A stretch of 64,000 nucleotides of DNA from Streptomyces sp. NBC_00390 (GTDB lineage: Bacteria; Actinomycetota; Actinomycetes; Streptomycetales; Streptomycetaceae): contig NZ_CP107945.1 in assembly GCF_036057275.1 (NCBI RefSeq), forward strand, positions 4,712,001 to 4,776,000, read 5' to 3'. Position numbers and translations under genes: made by a program. The notes beneath the pieces are model-generated. The model did no database searches, was not told the origin of the DNA, and worked only from the letters and a program-made list of their open reading frames with translations. This document shows positions 1 to 8,656 of the stretch, piece by piece (position 1 is the stretch's first letter; each line of letters begins with the position of its first letter).

Positions 1-791
1 TCGGCGAGGAACATGGAGTAGAAGGCGGTGGAGCCGCCGGCGGTCGTCACCCCGTGTCTGCGGTACTCCGCCAGTGCGCCGGGCAGCGCGAACTGCTCGA
101 ACAGGACCGCCGGGAACCCGTACAGCAGCAGCATCACCAGATAGTCCGGACCGCCGATGTGGGCGAAGGGGAACGCGATCGAGCCGACGTCGTCCGGCGA
201 CAGGCGCAGCGCGTGCGCGAGGCACGATCCGCCCGCGATCAGTGAACGGTCGGTGTGCAGCACGCCCTTGGGGTCGGACGTGGTGCCCGAGGTCCAGTAG
301 ATCCAGCGTACGTCCGTGCCCCGGACCGGGGGCGCAGGGAGCGTCGAGGGGTCGCCGTCGGGGAGCGAGGCGTACGCCTCGAAGACACCGCGCGCCCCGA
401 TCCGGTCCGCCATCGCGGTGTGGTCGAAGCCCCGCCATTCGCCGGGCACGGCGAAGAACTCGGCCTTCGACTCGCGCAGCGCGAAGCCGGCCTCGCGGTC
501 CCGGTAGAACGGGATGACCGGCGACTGCACGGCGCCGAGCCGGGCGAGGGCCACGGAGAGCAGGACCGTCTCGATCCGGGTGGGCAGTTGCCAGGCGACG
601 ACCGTGCCGGGCCGTACCCCCATGGCGTACAGGCCGGCGGCGGCCCGTTCGGCGCCGTCCCGCAGGCCGCCGAAGGTGAGGGTGCGGTCGCCTTGGAGGA
701 GGACGGGGCGGCCGGGGCTGAGGGCGGCGCGGCGGTCGACGAGCTCCCAGAGTGTGCGGGCTTCACCCAGTGCGTGTGCGGTCTCGTGCAT
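1..791 (-). CDS. AMP-forming acyl-CoA synthetase, N-terminal part
   Basis: This gene runs off the left edge, so only about the first 263 residues are visible. It should activate a carboxylic acid to its CoA thioester through an acyl-adenylate in the cytoplasm. The ATP-phosphate loop YWTSGTTSDPKG lies at about residues 165-176 and is diagnostic for the ANL ligase family; it is followed by the expected FPFAHIGG stretch. The C-terminal domain with the hinge and catalytic lysine is outside the window. The ATG at 791 follows a GGGGG ribosome site. A regulon palindrome at 823-837 lies just upstream, which places the gene in the catabolic set. The acid substrate is not predictable. Confidence 0.85.
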   Translation of the reverse strand, partial: MHETAHALGEARTLWELVDRRAALSPGRPVLLQGDRTLTFGGLRDGAERAAAGLYAMGVRPGTVVAWQLPTRIETVLLSVALARLGAVQSPVIPFYRDREAGFALRESKAEFFAVPGEWRGFDHTAMADRIGARGVFEAYASLPDGDPSTLPAPPVRGTDVRWIYWTSGTTSDPKGVLHTDRSLIAGGSCLAHALRLSPDDVGSIAFPFAHIGGPDYLVMLLLYGFPAVLFEQFALPGALAEYRRHGVTTAGGSTAFYSMFLA

Positions 792-822
792 GCCGGACCC
801 CCTTGGCGACCGATGGCCATAA

Positions 823-837
823 CTGACGGACAGTCAG
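823..837. promoter_or_regulatory. regulon palindrome, copy 1
   Basis: CTGACGGACAGTCAG matches the window-wide element CTGACGNNNCGTCAG with one mismatch. It sits 31 bp upstream of the leftward acyl-CoA ligase start, in the divergent gap with the amidohydrolase. It is a candidate TetR-family operator. Confidence 0.6.
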
Positions 838-902
838 GTCGTGCGGGGAGAGCGTAGGGCCCGCCGCCTTGTCGGTCCAGGGGTGCGGGGCTAGCCTGGT
901 TT

Positions 903-917
903 CTGACGACCCGTCAG
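903..917. promoter_or_regulatory. regulon palindrome, copy 2
   Basis: CTGACGACCCGTCAG is a perfect copy with AT-rich flanks extending the symmetry (TT...AA, 901-919). It lies 25 bp upstream of the amidohydrolase ATG at 943, close enough to block transcription or early elongation. Confidence 0.7.
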
Positions 918-942
918 AAGTGAGTCGGCAGCGGAGGCCTCG

Positions 943-2139
943 ATGGAACAGGAACTGCCCCGGATCGTGAGCGTCGACGACCATGTGATCGAGCCGGCGC
1001 ATCTCTTCGAGACCTGGCTTCCGGCGAAGTACCGCGACCGCGGGCCGAGGCCCCTCACCGCCGGGATCGGCGAGCTCGCGTACATCGGCGGGAAGTACCG
1101 GATCACGATGGACCCGGACGGGCCGCCGGCGGACTGGTGGATCTACGAGGACCTGAAGTTCCCGTACAAGCGCAACATCGCCGCCGTCGGCTTCGACCGC
1201 GACGACATGACGCTCGAGGGCATCACCCGCGAGGAGATGCGGCGCGGCTGCTGGGACCCGGTGGAACGGCTCAGGGACATGGACCTCAACCATGTCGAGG
1301 CGTCCCTGTGCTTCCCCACCTTCCCGCGCTTCTGCGGCCAGACCTTCGCCGAGGCGAAGGACAAGGAGGTCGCGCTCGCCTGCGTGCGCGCCTACAACGA
1401 CTGGATGGTCGAGGAGTGGTGCGGCGACAGCGGCGGACGGCTGATCCCGCTGTGCATCATCCCGCTGTGGGACATCGGCCTGGCGGTCGCCGAGATCCAC
1501 CGCAACGCCGCGCGCGGCGTGCGCGCCGTGACGTTCTCCGAGATCCCCACCCATCTCGGACTGCCGTCCATCCACTGCGGCTACTGGGACCCGTTCTTCG
1601 CGGCCTGCCAGGAGACCGGCACGGTCGTCAACATGCACATCGGTTCGTCCTCCCAGATGCCGGCGGCGTCCCCGGACGCGCCCCCCGCCGTGCAGGCGTC
1701 GCTGTCCTTCAACAACGCGATGGCCTCGATGATGGACTTCCTCTTCAGCGGGGTGCTGGTCAGGTTCCCCCGGCTCAAGCTCGCCTACAGCGAGGGCCAG
1801 ATGGGCTGGATCCCGTACGCCCTGGAGCGCGCCGACGACGTGTGGGAGGAGCACCGGGCCTGGGGCGGCGTACGCGACCTGATCCCCGAGCCCCCGTCCA
1901 CGTACTACTACCGGCAGATCTTCTGCTGCTTCTTCCGCGACAAGCACGGAGTCGCGTCGCTGGACGTGGTCGGCCGGGACAACGCCACCTTCGAGACCGA
2001 CTACCCGCATGTCGACTCGACCTTCCCGCACACCAAGGAGGTCGCGCTCGACCATGTGAAGGACCTCGACGACGAGACCGTCTACAAGCTGATGCGCGGC
2101 AACGCGATCCGGATGCTGGACCTGGATCTGGACCGCTAG
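943..2139 (+). CDS. amidohydrolase family protein (ACMSD-like)
   Basis: This is a 398-residue metal-dependent TIM-barrel hydrolase or decarboxylase of the amidohydrolase-2 family, whose members include ACMSD and resorcylate decarboxylases. Metal-site features include the N-terminal SVDDHVIEP, MHIGSSS near the middle and ETDYPHVDSTFP near the C-terminus. The ATG at 943 has a GGAGG site eight bases upstream. The stop overlaps the GTG of the following dehydrogenase by one base (TAGTG), so the two are translationally coupled. A close paralogue lies at 48289 with its own operator. Relatives of this type are common in actinobacterial lipid and steroid clusters, but their reaction is mostly unproven. 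Confidence 0.85.
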   Translation: MEQELPRIVSVDDHVIEPAHLFETWLPAKYRDRGPRPLTAGIGELAYIGGKYRITMDPDGPPADWWIYEDLKFPYKRNIAAVGFDRDDMTLEGITREEMRRGCWDPVERLRDMDLNHVEASLCFPTFPRFCGQTFAEAKDKEVALACVRAYNDWMVEEWCGDSGGRLIPLCIIPLWDIGLAVAEIHRNAARGVRAVTFSEIPTHLGLPSIHCGYWDPFFAACQETGTVVNMHIGSSSQMPAASPDAPPAVQASLSFNNAMASMMDFLFSGVLVRFPRLKLAYSEGQMGWIPYALERADDVWEEHRAWGGVRDLIPEPPSTYYYRQIFCCFFRDKHGVASLDVVGRDNATFETDYPHVDSTFPHTKEVALDHVKDLDDETVYKLMRGNAIRMLDLDLDR

Positions 2140-3272
2140 TGGACCTCACGTACACGGCCGAGGAGGAGGACTTCCGGGCGCGGCTGCGCGCGTGGCTGGC
2201 GGTGGCGCTGCCCACCCTGCCGCCGAAGCCGTCGCCGGACGACTGGCCGGGACGCCGGAAGTACGACACCGCCTGGCAGCGGGCGCTGTACGACGCCGGG
2301 TACGCGGACGTCCACTGGGACGCCTCCCCGACCCTGCGGCTGATCTTCCTGGAGGAGACGGAGACGGCCGGAGCGCCGTATGTGGGCGCCAACTTCGTCG
2401 GGCTGCTGCACGCCGGGCCGACGATCGCCGCGGAGGGCACGGCGCAGCAGCGGGAGCGCTGGCTGCGGCCGATCCTCACGGGCGAGGCGGTCTGGTGCCA
2501 GGGCTTCAGCGAACCGGACGCCGGCTCCGACCTCGCCGCACTGCGCACCCGCGCCGTGCGGGACGGCGACGCGTACGTGGTGACGGGGTCGAAGATCTGG
2601 ACCTCGCACGCGGAGGTGGCCGACTGGTGCGAACTGCTGGTGCGCACGGACCCGGCCGCGCCCAAGCACCGCGGAATCACCTGGCTGGCCATGCCCATGG
2701 ACGCGCCCGGCATCACCGTACGGCCGCTGCGCACGCTGGCCGGGTCCACGGAGTTCGCCGAGGTCTTCCTGGACGAGGTCCGCGTCCCGGTCGCGAACCG
2801 TGTCGGCGCGGAGAACGACGGCTGGCGCGTCACCATGGTCACCCTCTCCTTCGAGCGCGGCACGGCCTTCGTCGGCGAGGTCGTCGCCTGCCGCCGCACA
2901 CTGGGCGAACTGGCCCGCACGGCCCGAGCGAACGGCCGCTGGGACGATGCGGTGCTGCGCCGCAGGCTGGGCCGTCTGCATGCCGAGTTCGCGGCGCTGT
3001 GGCGGCTCACCCAGTGGAACGTCAGCGAGGCCCAGGCGACGGGCGGCGTCCCCGGGACGGGCGGCTCGGTGTTCAAGCTCCACTACTCGCACGCCCGCCA
3101 GGAGCTGTACGACACGGCCGCCGAGGTCCTCGGCCCCGACGCGCTGGACCTGTCGCGGGACTGGACGCTGGACCGGCTGTCCTCGCTGTCGTACACGATC
3201 GCGGCCGGCACGTCCCAGATCCAGCGGAACATCGTCGCCGAGCGGATCCTCGGCCTTCCGAAGGACCGGTGA
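2139..3272 (+). CDS. acyl-CoA dehydrogenase, larger chain of a pair
   Basis: This is a flavoprotein of 377 residues that introduces an alpha-beta double bond into an acyl-CoA. The middle domain carries the flavin/substrate signature WCQGFSEPDAGSDLAAL and the strand motif SKIWTSHAEVADW. The C-terminal helix ends with IQRNIVAERILGLPKD, usual for this branch. The start is a GTG overlapping the upstream stop codon. The next gene is a shorter dehydrogenase chain nine bases downstream. Adjacent unequal chains of this kind form alpha2-beta2 enzymes in steroid side-chain degradation (ChsE1-ChsE2 in Mycobacterium); the same arrangement is inferred here. Confidence 0.88.
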   Translation: MDLTYTAEEEDFRARLRAWLAVALPTLPPKPSPDDWPGRRKYDTAWQRALYDAGYADVHWDASPTLRLIFLEETETAGAPYVGANFVGLLHAGPTIAAEGTAQQRERWLRPILTGEAVWCQGFSEPDAGSDLAALRTRAVRDGDAYVVTGSKIWTSHAEVADWCELLVRTDPAAPKHRGITWLAMPMDAPGITVRPLRTLAGSTEFAEVFLDEVRVPVANRVGAENDGWRVTMVTLSFERGTAFVGEVVACRRTLGELARTARANGRWDDAVLRRRLGRLHAEFAALWRLTQWNVSEAQATGGVPGTGGSVFKLHYSHARQELYDTAAEVLGPDALDLSRDWTLDRLSSLSYTIAAGTSQIQRNIVAERILGLPKDR

Positions 3273-3281
3273 GCGCGCGCC

Positions 3282-4262
3282 ATGCACTTCCAACCGACCG
3301 AGGACCAGCGGGCATTGCGGCGTGCCGTGCGCGAACTGCTCGCGGCCCGCTGGGACCGCACCGCGCTCCGGGCGGCGCTGGACTCCCCGGCCTCCCGCCG
3401 TTCCGGGGAGGAAGACCCCGCCCGCCGGGCCGCGCCCGCATCCCGCGGCGGGGACCGGGGGAGGGGGGCCGGCCGGGAGCAGGGCGGGTCGACGTCGTCA
3501 CCCCCGCTCGACCGGGAGCTGTGGCGCGTGCTCGGGGAGGCCGGCGTGTTCTCGCTGCGGCTGCCGGAGGCCGACGGCGGGGTCGGGCTCGGGCTCGCCG
3601 ACGCCGCCGTCGTCTTCGAGGAACTCGGGCGGGCGCTGGTGCCCGGCCCGGTCGTGGCCACCCATCTGGCCGCGGGACTCGTGCCCGGCGCCGCCACCGG
3701 GGAGACCGTGGTGACCGCGGCCGCGGGTGCGCTCGTGCCCTGGCTGGACGCCGCCGATGTCGTGCGCGGCGAGGTCGTGGACGCCGTGGCCGTACGGTCC
3801 GTGGACCCGCTCACCCCCCTGCACCGGGTGCGGCCCGCGCCCCCGGATCCGGTCGGGACGCTGCTGACCGCCGCGGAGCAGGTGGGCTCCGCCGCGCGGA
3901 CCACCGAGATGGCCGTGCGGTACGCCGGGGAACGCACCCAGTTCGGCCGGCCCATCGGCGGCTTCCAGGCCGTCAAGCATCTGTGCGCGGGGATGCTGGT
4001 ACGCGCCGAACTCGCCCGCACCGCCGTCTACGCCGCCGCCGTCACCGCCGACCCCGTCGAGACGGCCGGCGCCAAACTGCTCGCCGACGAGGCGGCGTCC
4101 GGCAATGCCCGCGACTGCCTCCAGATCTTCGGCGGCATGGGCTTCACCTGGGAGGCCGACGTCCATCTCCACCTCAAACGGGCGTGGCTGCGGGCCGAGA
4201 TGTGGCTGACTGCGGACCGTGCGGAGGAGATCCAGGCCGAGGCGTTGGCCTTGGCACTCTGA
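3282..4262 (+). CDS. acyl-CoA dehydrogenase, smaller chain of a pair
   Basis: This 326-residue chain is short for an acyl-CoA dehydrogenase, and the middle beta domain is much reduced. The C-terminal flavin-contact region is intact, with ERTQFGRPIGGFQAVKHL followed by QIFGGMGFTWEADVHLHLKR. It probably supplies half of a shared active site with the preceding gene. Residues about 36-76 form a low-complexity Arg/Gly/Ser-rich insertion between the first helices; relatives go straight from the first helix to the LDRELWRVLGEAG segment. The gene starts nine bases after its partner and ends the operon that begins at 943. Confidence 0.82.
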   Translation: MHFQPTEDQRALRRAVRELLAARWDRTALRAALDSPASRRSGEEDPARRAAPASRGGDRGRGAGREQGGSTSSPPLDRELWRVLGEAGVFSLRLPEADGGVGLGLADAAVVFEELGRALVPGPVVATHLAAGLVPGAATGETVVTAAAGALVPWLDAADVVRGEVVDAVAVRSVDPLTPLHRVRPAPPDPVGTLLTAAEQVGSAARTTEMAVRYAGERTQFGRPIGGFQAVKHLCAGMLVRAELARTAVYAAAVTADPVETAGAKLLADEAASGNARDCLQIFGGMGFTWEADVHLHLKRAWLRAEMWLTADRAEEIQAEALALAL

Positions 4263-4662
4263 TCCGTCACCGTGCGTTGATATCGGGTTGTGTCCTTCGT
4301 CCGACTTGTCACGGCCCGGAGTTGCGACCCGCCTCGGGTACGCTCCGTGGGATGGGAGTCGCTGTGAGTACGGGATGCCCCGCGGGGCCTCACCGTGCTG
4401 CCGACGCGGTCGCTCCGGACCGGGGGACATATGCCTTCCGGCCTGTGCGGACCGGCTTTGCGTACCCGTTTGGCGTCTTTGTTCGACGCTCCGCGATGTG
4501 CGTCGCACAGTATGCACCATGGGTACTCCGTCCCGCTGGAATATGCCCGAAGCGCTTGTTGCGGTGACTGTACGTCAACCATGCTGTCTCGTAAGGGAAT
4601 CACATTCCGTGATGGTGTTGAGGCGCGAGGCGATGTGTCCGCCGGTTCGGATGGTGTGAGCG
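4263..4662. other. 400-bp gap before an ATP-binding regulator gene
   Basis: I found no gene I can support here. Several frames are open on both strands, but none has a good ribosome site or family resemblance. The base composition is less GC-rich than its surroundings, which suits a regulatory region for the gene at 4663. A 15-bp palindrome at 4599-4613 is listed separately. Confidence 0.5.
4599..4613. promoter_or_regulatory. 15-bp palindrome upstream of the anti-sigma-like gene
   Basis: ATCAC-ATTCC-GTGAT is a perfect inverted repeat about 50 bp upstream of the GTG at 4663. It overlaps a second small palindrome, GGAAT-CAC-ATTCC (4596-4608). It is unrelated to the CTGACG element and could be an operator for this gene alone. 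Confidence 0.35.
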
Positions 4663-5124
4663 GTGCAGGTGCTTCAGGTGCAATTGGAAGTCGGGCCTGA
4701 TCCCGCGGAGGTGGGGCGCGCTCGCAGATGGGCACGTTCGCGGCTCGTCGGTTCCGGGGTCCCGGACGACGAGCCACTGACCGAGACGTTGATCCTGCTG
4801 ATCTCGGAGCTGGTCACCAACGCCGTGGTGCACACCGGCTGTCCGGCCGTGCTGCGGATGCTCTTCGGGTCGGGGGCGTCGGAGGCCGGCACCGTGCGGG
4901 TGGAGGTCGTCGACATCAGTTCCAGCCCGCCGCGGCACCGCCGCGCGGACGGTGACGACACCAACGGGCGGGGCCTGGCTCTGGTCGACGGGCTCGCGGA
5001 CCGCTGGGGCTGGCAGCGCGAGGGCGTCGGGAAGTCCATCTGGTGCGAGGTGGACAGGTGTGTCCCGACGGTCGTCTCGCCGGTGTACGAGCCGGGGGCG
5101 TACGCGATCACCCGCGGCGCCTGA
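4663..5124 (+). CDS. ATP-binding protein, RsbW/SpoIIAB-type histidine kinase-like
   Basis: This 153-residue protein is a stand-alone GHKL ATPase domain of the anti-sigma-factor kinase kind, very numerous in Streptomyces. The N box ELVTNAVVHT lies at about residues 50-59 and the G box GRGLALVDGLADRWGW at about residues 102-117. There is no sensor, phospho-acceptor or membrane segment. The start is taken as GTG at 4663. Such proteins usually bind a sigma factor or an STAS anti-anti-sigma protein; no partner is adjacent, so its target is unknown. It converges with the cyclase gene, 21 bases away. Confidence 0.8.
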   Translation: MQVLQVQLEVGPDPAEVGRARRWARSRLVGSGVPDDEPLTETLILLISELVTNAVVHTGCPAVLRMLFGSGASEAGTVRVEVVDISSSPPRHRRADGDDTNGRGLALVDGLADRWGWQREGVGKSIWCEVDRCVPTVVSPVYEPGAYAITRGA

Positions 5125-5145
5125 CGTATCCGGTCCAGGGCCGGC

Positions 5146-6072
5146 TCACAGGACCGCCACCGGGGCGACCGGCGTACCGGTGCCGCCGACGAACGGCTCG
5201 GGCATCGCCGACAGCAGGAACGCGTACCGCTGCTCTTGTGCACAGGCTGTGGACAGAGTTTCCAGATTCCAGTTCTGCCCCTGGAGCATGCCCATCTCGA
5301 CGAGATCGAGCGCGTGCACGGGCAGCCACAGGTTCTCGATCTCCGGCGGGAAGATCTCGAAGGTGAGGGTGTCGTTCGCGACGGCGGCGACATCGCGGGC
5401 GTGGAACCACTCCGGGGTGCGGACGGACAGTCCGGGGGACGGGTAGCCGTAGCCGTGCTTGTCGCCGCCCAGGCAGAGCTGCATCTGCCCCGTCCGTACG
5501 AGCACGATGTCACCGGCGCGGACCGTCACGCCGCCGAACTCCGCGGCTTCGTCGAGGTCCTCGGGCGTGACGGCATGGTCTCCCGGCAGCCGCTCCACAC
5601 CCTTCGCGCGGGCCACGTCGAGAAGCACCCCGCGTGAGATCACCGGTGTGGCCTTGTCGATGCCGCTGAAGCGGGCCCGGGTGTGCGCGGTGATCGTGCC
5701 GGCGGGGCGGCCGTTGTAGATACGCCCCGAGTGCGAGACATGGGTGAGAGCGTCCCAGTGGGTGGCGGCCTGCAGGCCCATGGTGACGGCGTCGTCGCTG
5801 GTGGCGACGGTGCCGGGGCCGAAGAGCTCCTGGTTGATCTGGACCATGGTGTGCAGGGGGTTCACCCGGCCCGGGATCATGCCGGTCTGGAGGCCGTCCT
5901 GGTGCAGGGGCAGTGCGAGGGGGATGCGCAGACCGCGGCGTACCTGGGCGGCGGCGTCCCTGACCACGGTGCCGGTGATCAGGTTGAGCGTGCCGATCTC
6001 GTCGGTCTCTCCCCAGCGCCCCCAGTTGTTCACGCGCTTGGCGATGTCGTGGAACTCGGCCGGCAGGGACAT
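5146..6072 (-). CDS. cyclase family protein (kynurenine formamidase-like)
   Basis: This 308-residue metal-dependent hydrolase belongs to the cyclase/arylformamidase family. The metal-binding region is seen as AATHWDALTHVSHSG at about residues 105-119, close to the family HxGTHxD pattern. Family members hydrolyse N-formylkynurenine or cyclic and linear esters and amides; others are uncharacterised members of catabolic clusters. The ATG at 6072 is preceded by AGGAGG. It diverges from the SDR gene at 6156 and shares a promoter region that contains a regulon palindrome (6119-6133), so it is probably part of the same catabolic set. Confidence 0.8.
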   Translation of the reverse strand: MSLPAEFHDIAKRVNNWGRWGETDEIGTLNLITGTVVRDAAAQVRRGLRIPLALPLHQDGLQTGMIPGRVNPLHTMVQINQELFGPGTVATSDDAVTMGLQAATHWDALTHVSHSGRIYNGRPAGTITAHTRARFSGIDKATPVISRGVLLDVARAKGVERLPGDHAVTPEDLDEAAEFGGVTVRAGDIVLVRTGQMQLCLGGDKHGYGYPSPGLSVRTPEWFHARDVAAVANDTLTFEIFPPEIENLWLPVHALDLVEMGMLQGQNWNLETLSTACAQEQRYAFLLSAMPEPFVGGTGTPVAPVAVL

Positions 6073-6118
6073 CGGGCCTCCTGGGGCTTGTGCACGAGTA
6101 TCTGACTGACCGTAGAAT

Positions 6119-6133
6119 CTAACGGTCCGTCAG
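6119..6133. promoter_or_regulatory. regulon palindrome, copy 3
   Basis: CTAACGGTCCGTCAG has one mismatch to CTGACGNNNCGTCAG. It lies in the 83-bp divergent gap between the cyclase and the SDR genes. A poorer half-site copy, CTGACTGACCGTAGA, lies 17 bp away at 6102-6116, so two dimers may bind side by side. Confidence 0.6.
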
Positions 6134-6155
6134 AAACTGCGGGAAGGGGCCGGGC

Positions 6156-7070
6156 GTGGGGAACTTCTTGTCGGGCAAGGTCATCGCCGTGACGGGTGCC
6201 GGGCGCGGCATCGGCCGGGCGGTGGCGCTGGCCGCGGCTGCCGAAGGAGCGAAGGTCGTCGTCAACGACTACGGCGTCTCGATCGAGGGCGGCGAGCCGA
6301 CGAGCGAGATCGCGGCGGCGGTCGTCAAGGAGATCGAGGCGACCGGAGGTTCGGCGGTCGCGGTCGCGGACGACATCGCCACGATGGCCGGCGGGCAGCG
6401 GGTGGTCGATGTCGCACTCGCGGAGTACGGGCGCATCGACGGTGTCGTGTGCGTGGCGGGCATTCTGCGCGAGCGGATGCTCTTCAACATGTCGGAGCAG
6501 GAGTGGGACCCGGTCGTCGCCACCCATCTGAAGGGCACGTTCACGGTGTTCCGGGCAGCGTCGGCGGTGATGCGCAAGCAGGGGTCCGGGACACTGATCG
6601 GCTTCACCAGCGGCAACCATCAGGGGTCGGTGGCCCAGGCCAACTATGCGGCGGCGAAGGGCGGAATCATTTCGCTCGTGCGGAGCGCGGCGCTGGGCCT
6701 GCACAAGTACGGCGTCACGGCGAACGCGGTCGCGCCGGTCGCGCGGACCCGGATGTCGGCGAACGTCCCCATGGAACTCAAGGAGATCGGCGAGCCGGAG
6801 GACGTGGCCGCACTGGTGGTCTACCTGCTTTCCGACCGGGCCCGCGAGGAGGGGATCACGGGCCAGGTCTACACGATCGCGGGCCCCAAGATCGCGGTCT
6901 GGGCGCAGCCGAGGGAACTGCGCGCCGGGTACGCGGAGGGCGGCACGTGGACGCCGGAGCGGATCGCGGACTTCCTGCCGGGGACGGTGGGGACGGACCC
7001 GATGCCGATGCTGGCGCGGCTGTCGGAGATGTCCGCGGCGGCGGCGCGCGGTGACCGGCCGAACGGGTGA
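6156..7070 (+). CDS. short-chain dehydrogenase/reductase
   Basis: This is a 304-residue NAD(P)-dependent oxidoreductase. The cofactor loop TGAGRGIGRA is at residues 13-22 and the catalytic YAAAK about residue 165, after a SGNHQGS stretch that supplies the serine. The N-terminal 240 residues match the classical SDR fold. The C-terminal 60 residues extend beyond it, as in SDRs related to the hydroxyacyl-CoA dehydrogenase domain of peroxisomal multifunctional enzyme 2. The start is GTG 6156 behind GGGAAGGGG. A role in oxidising a 3-hydroxyacyl-CoA or a hydroxysteroid-like alcohol is inferred from context. Confidence 0.85.
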   Translation: MGNFLSGKVIAVTGAGRGIGRAVALAAAAEGAKVVVNDYGVSIEGGEPTSEIAAAVVKEIEATGGSAVAVADDIATMAGGQRVVDVALAEYGRIDGVVCVAGILRERMLFNMSEQEWDPVVATHLKGTFTVFRAASAVMRKQGSGTLIGFTSGNHQGSVAQANYAAAKGGIISLVRSAALGLHKYGVTANAVAPVARTRMSANVPMELKEIGEPEDVAALVVYLLSDRAREEGITGQVYTIAGPKIAVWAQPRELRAGYAEGGTWTPERIADFLPGTVGTDPMPMLARLSEMSAAAARGDRPNG

Positions 7071-7525
7071 CGCGGGGCGCGGGCCGCGCCGAGGGCTGTT
7101 CTTCGGGTGCGGTTCGCTCCCGGGCCCGGCCCTGCCCGATGGGTGCCGCGCCCACTGCGCGCGGACCTGGCAGCACCGCCCACCCGCCCGATCGCTGCAG
7201 GTGACAGCCGCGGCGCCGGGCTGTGACCCGGCGCGGGTGCCACATCAGGGTGCCCGGGTGGGACGAACGAGCATCCCCGGACGGTGCGTTGCCCGAGTGG
7301 TGGCGCGCAGCGCCCGCCCCGGCGGACGTGCGGGCGAGCGTGAACGCGGGGGGCCCGGCACGCAGCGCCATGGCGCTGCGCGCCGGCCGGTCGTGCCTCC
7401 GGGGGCGCGGAGCGCCCGCTCGGCAGGGCGCGCACCTTGCGCAGGAGGCGTCGGGGGTACCCCGTGCCTCCGACATCAAGGGCGGTGGGTGGGAGAAGAA
7501 ACCACCCCCGGACAGGAGGCGAAGG
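7071..7525. other. 455-bp gap with hairpins, no supported gene
   Basis: Open frames cross this very GC-rich stretch, including an in-frame extension of the next gene, but no recognisable protein or start appears. An inverted repeat GGGTGG...CCACCC (7487-7507) sits six bases before the GGAGG of the acyl-CoA dehydrogenase at 7526. It could act as a weak terminator or affect access to that ribosome site. No CTGACG element is present. Confidence 0.4.
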
Positions 7526-8656
7526 GTGGACTTCGGGCTCGAGGACGCCGACCTCGATTTTCGGCGGGATGCGCGCGCGTGGCTCGCGGCGCACCCGGTC
7601 GGCGGGCGTTCCGCCCGCGACTGGGAGCGTGAGCTCGGGCGCGGGGGATGGATCGGACTCGGGTGGGGCGACGGGACGTACGGGAACCGGACCGGCACGC
7701 TCACCCAGCAGGTCGTATGGGGCGAGGAGTACGCCCGCGCCGGCGGCCCCGCCCGGATCGGGCACATCGGCGAGAACCTACTCGCCCCCACCCTGATCGC
7801 CTACGGCAGCGCGGCACAGAAGGACCGGTATCTGCCAGCCGTCGCCCGCGGGGAGGAGATCTGGTGCCAGGGCTACAGCGAGCCAGGCGCCGGCTCCGAC
7901 CTCGCCGGGGTCAGGACGGCCGCCGTCCGTGACGGGGACACCTACCGCGTCACCGGTCAGAAGATCTGGACCTCGCACGCCCGGGACGCCGACCACTGCT
8001 TCGTGCTGGTCCGCACCGACCCGGCCGCCAGGCGCCATCACGGGCTGTCGTTCCTGCTCGTGCCCATGCGCCAGCCCGGGCGGATCGAGGTCCGGCCGAT
8101 CCGGCAGATGTCCGGGACCGCGGAGTTCAACGAGGTGTTCTTCGACGGCGCCGAGGCCACGGACGTCGTAGGCGGTGAGGGCAACGGGTGGCGCGTCGCG
8201 ATGGGGCTGCTCGCCCTGGAGCGCGGCGTATCCACCCTGGTGCAGCAGATCGGGTTCGAGGAGGAGCTCGCACGGGTGGTGGAGCTGGCCGCCGGCAGCG
8301 GCGCGATCGCCGACCCCGTCATCAGGCAGCGTCTCGTCGACCTGTGGGCCGACCTGCGCACCATGCACTGGAACGCCCTGCGCACGCTCGGTGCCGGGGA
8401 CGACCCGGGTGCCCCCAGCGTCGCCAAGCTGCTGTGGGGCCGCTGGCATCAGCGGCTCGGTGAGCTGGCGATGCAGGTGCGGGGCGCGGGGGCCACCGCC
8501 GGCCCGGGCGCCTGGGCGCCGGGGTCGTACGAACTCGACGATCTCCAGCGTCTGTTCCTCTTCTCCCGGGCCGACACCATCTACGGCGGCTCGGACGAGA
8601 TCCAGCGCACGATCATCGCCGAGCGGGTGCTCGGCCTACCGAGGGAGCCCAGATGA
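7526..8656 (+). CDS. acyl-CoA dehydrogenase
   Basis: This 376-residue flavoprotein closely resembles the chain at 2139. It has the signature WCQGYSEPGAGSDLAGV, the segment QKIWTSHARDADHC and a C-terminal IQRTIIAERVLGLPREP. The frame is open about 100 codons further upstream, but that part is low-complexity. The GTG at 7526 has a good GGAGG eight bases before it and matches the family's first residues (DFGLEDADLDFRRDARAWL). The stop overlaps the start of the zinc alcohol dehydrogenase by four bases. No small partner chain is adjacent; the one at 25113 would be a candidate. Confidence 0.87.
   Translation: MDFGLEDADLDFRRDARAWLAAHPVGGRSARDWERELGRGGWIGLGWGDGTYGNRTGTLTQQVVWGEEYARAGGPARIGHIGENLLAPTLIAYGSAAQKDRYLPAVARGEEIWCQGYSEPGAGSDLAGVRTAAVRDGDTYRVTGQKIWTSHARDADHCFVLVRTDPAARRHHGLSFLLVPMRQPGRIEVRPIRQMSGTAEFNEVFFDGAEATDVVGGEGNGWRVAMGLLALERGVSTLVQQIGFEEELARVVELAAGSGAIADPVIRQRLVDLWADLRTMHWNALRTLGAGDDPGAPSVAKLLWGRWHQRLGELAMQVRGAGATAGPGAWAPGSYELDDLQRLFLFSRADTIYGGSDEIQRTIIAERVLGLPREPR

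Noticed and set aside
4395..4700. 101-residue plus frame upstream of the ATP-binding protein
   Set aside because: Its composition is not coding-like and it overlaps the next gene's start in another frame.
6102..6116. Second regulon site next to copy 3
   Set aside because: CTGACTGACCGTAGA has three or four mismatches. It is mentioned with copy 3 but not counted.
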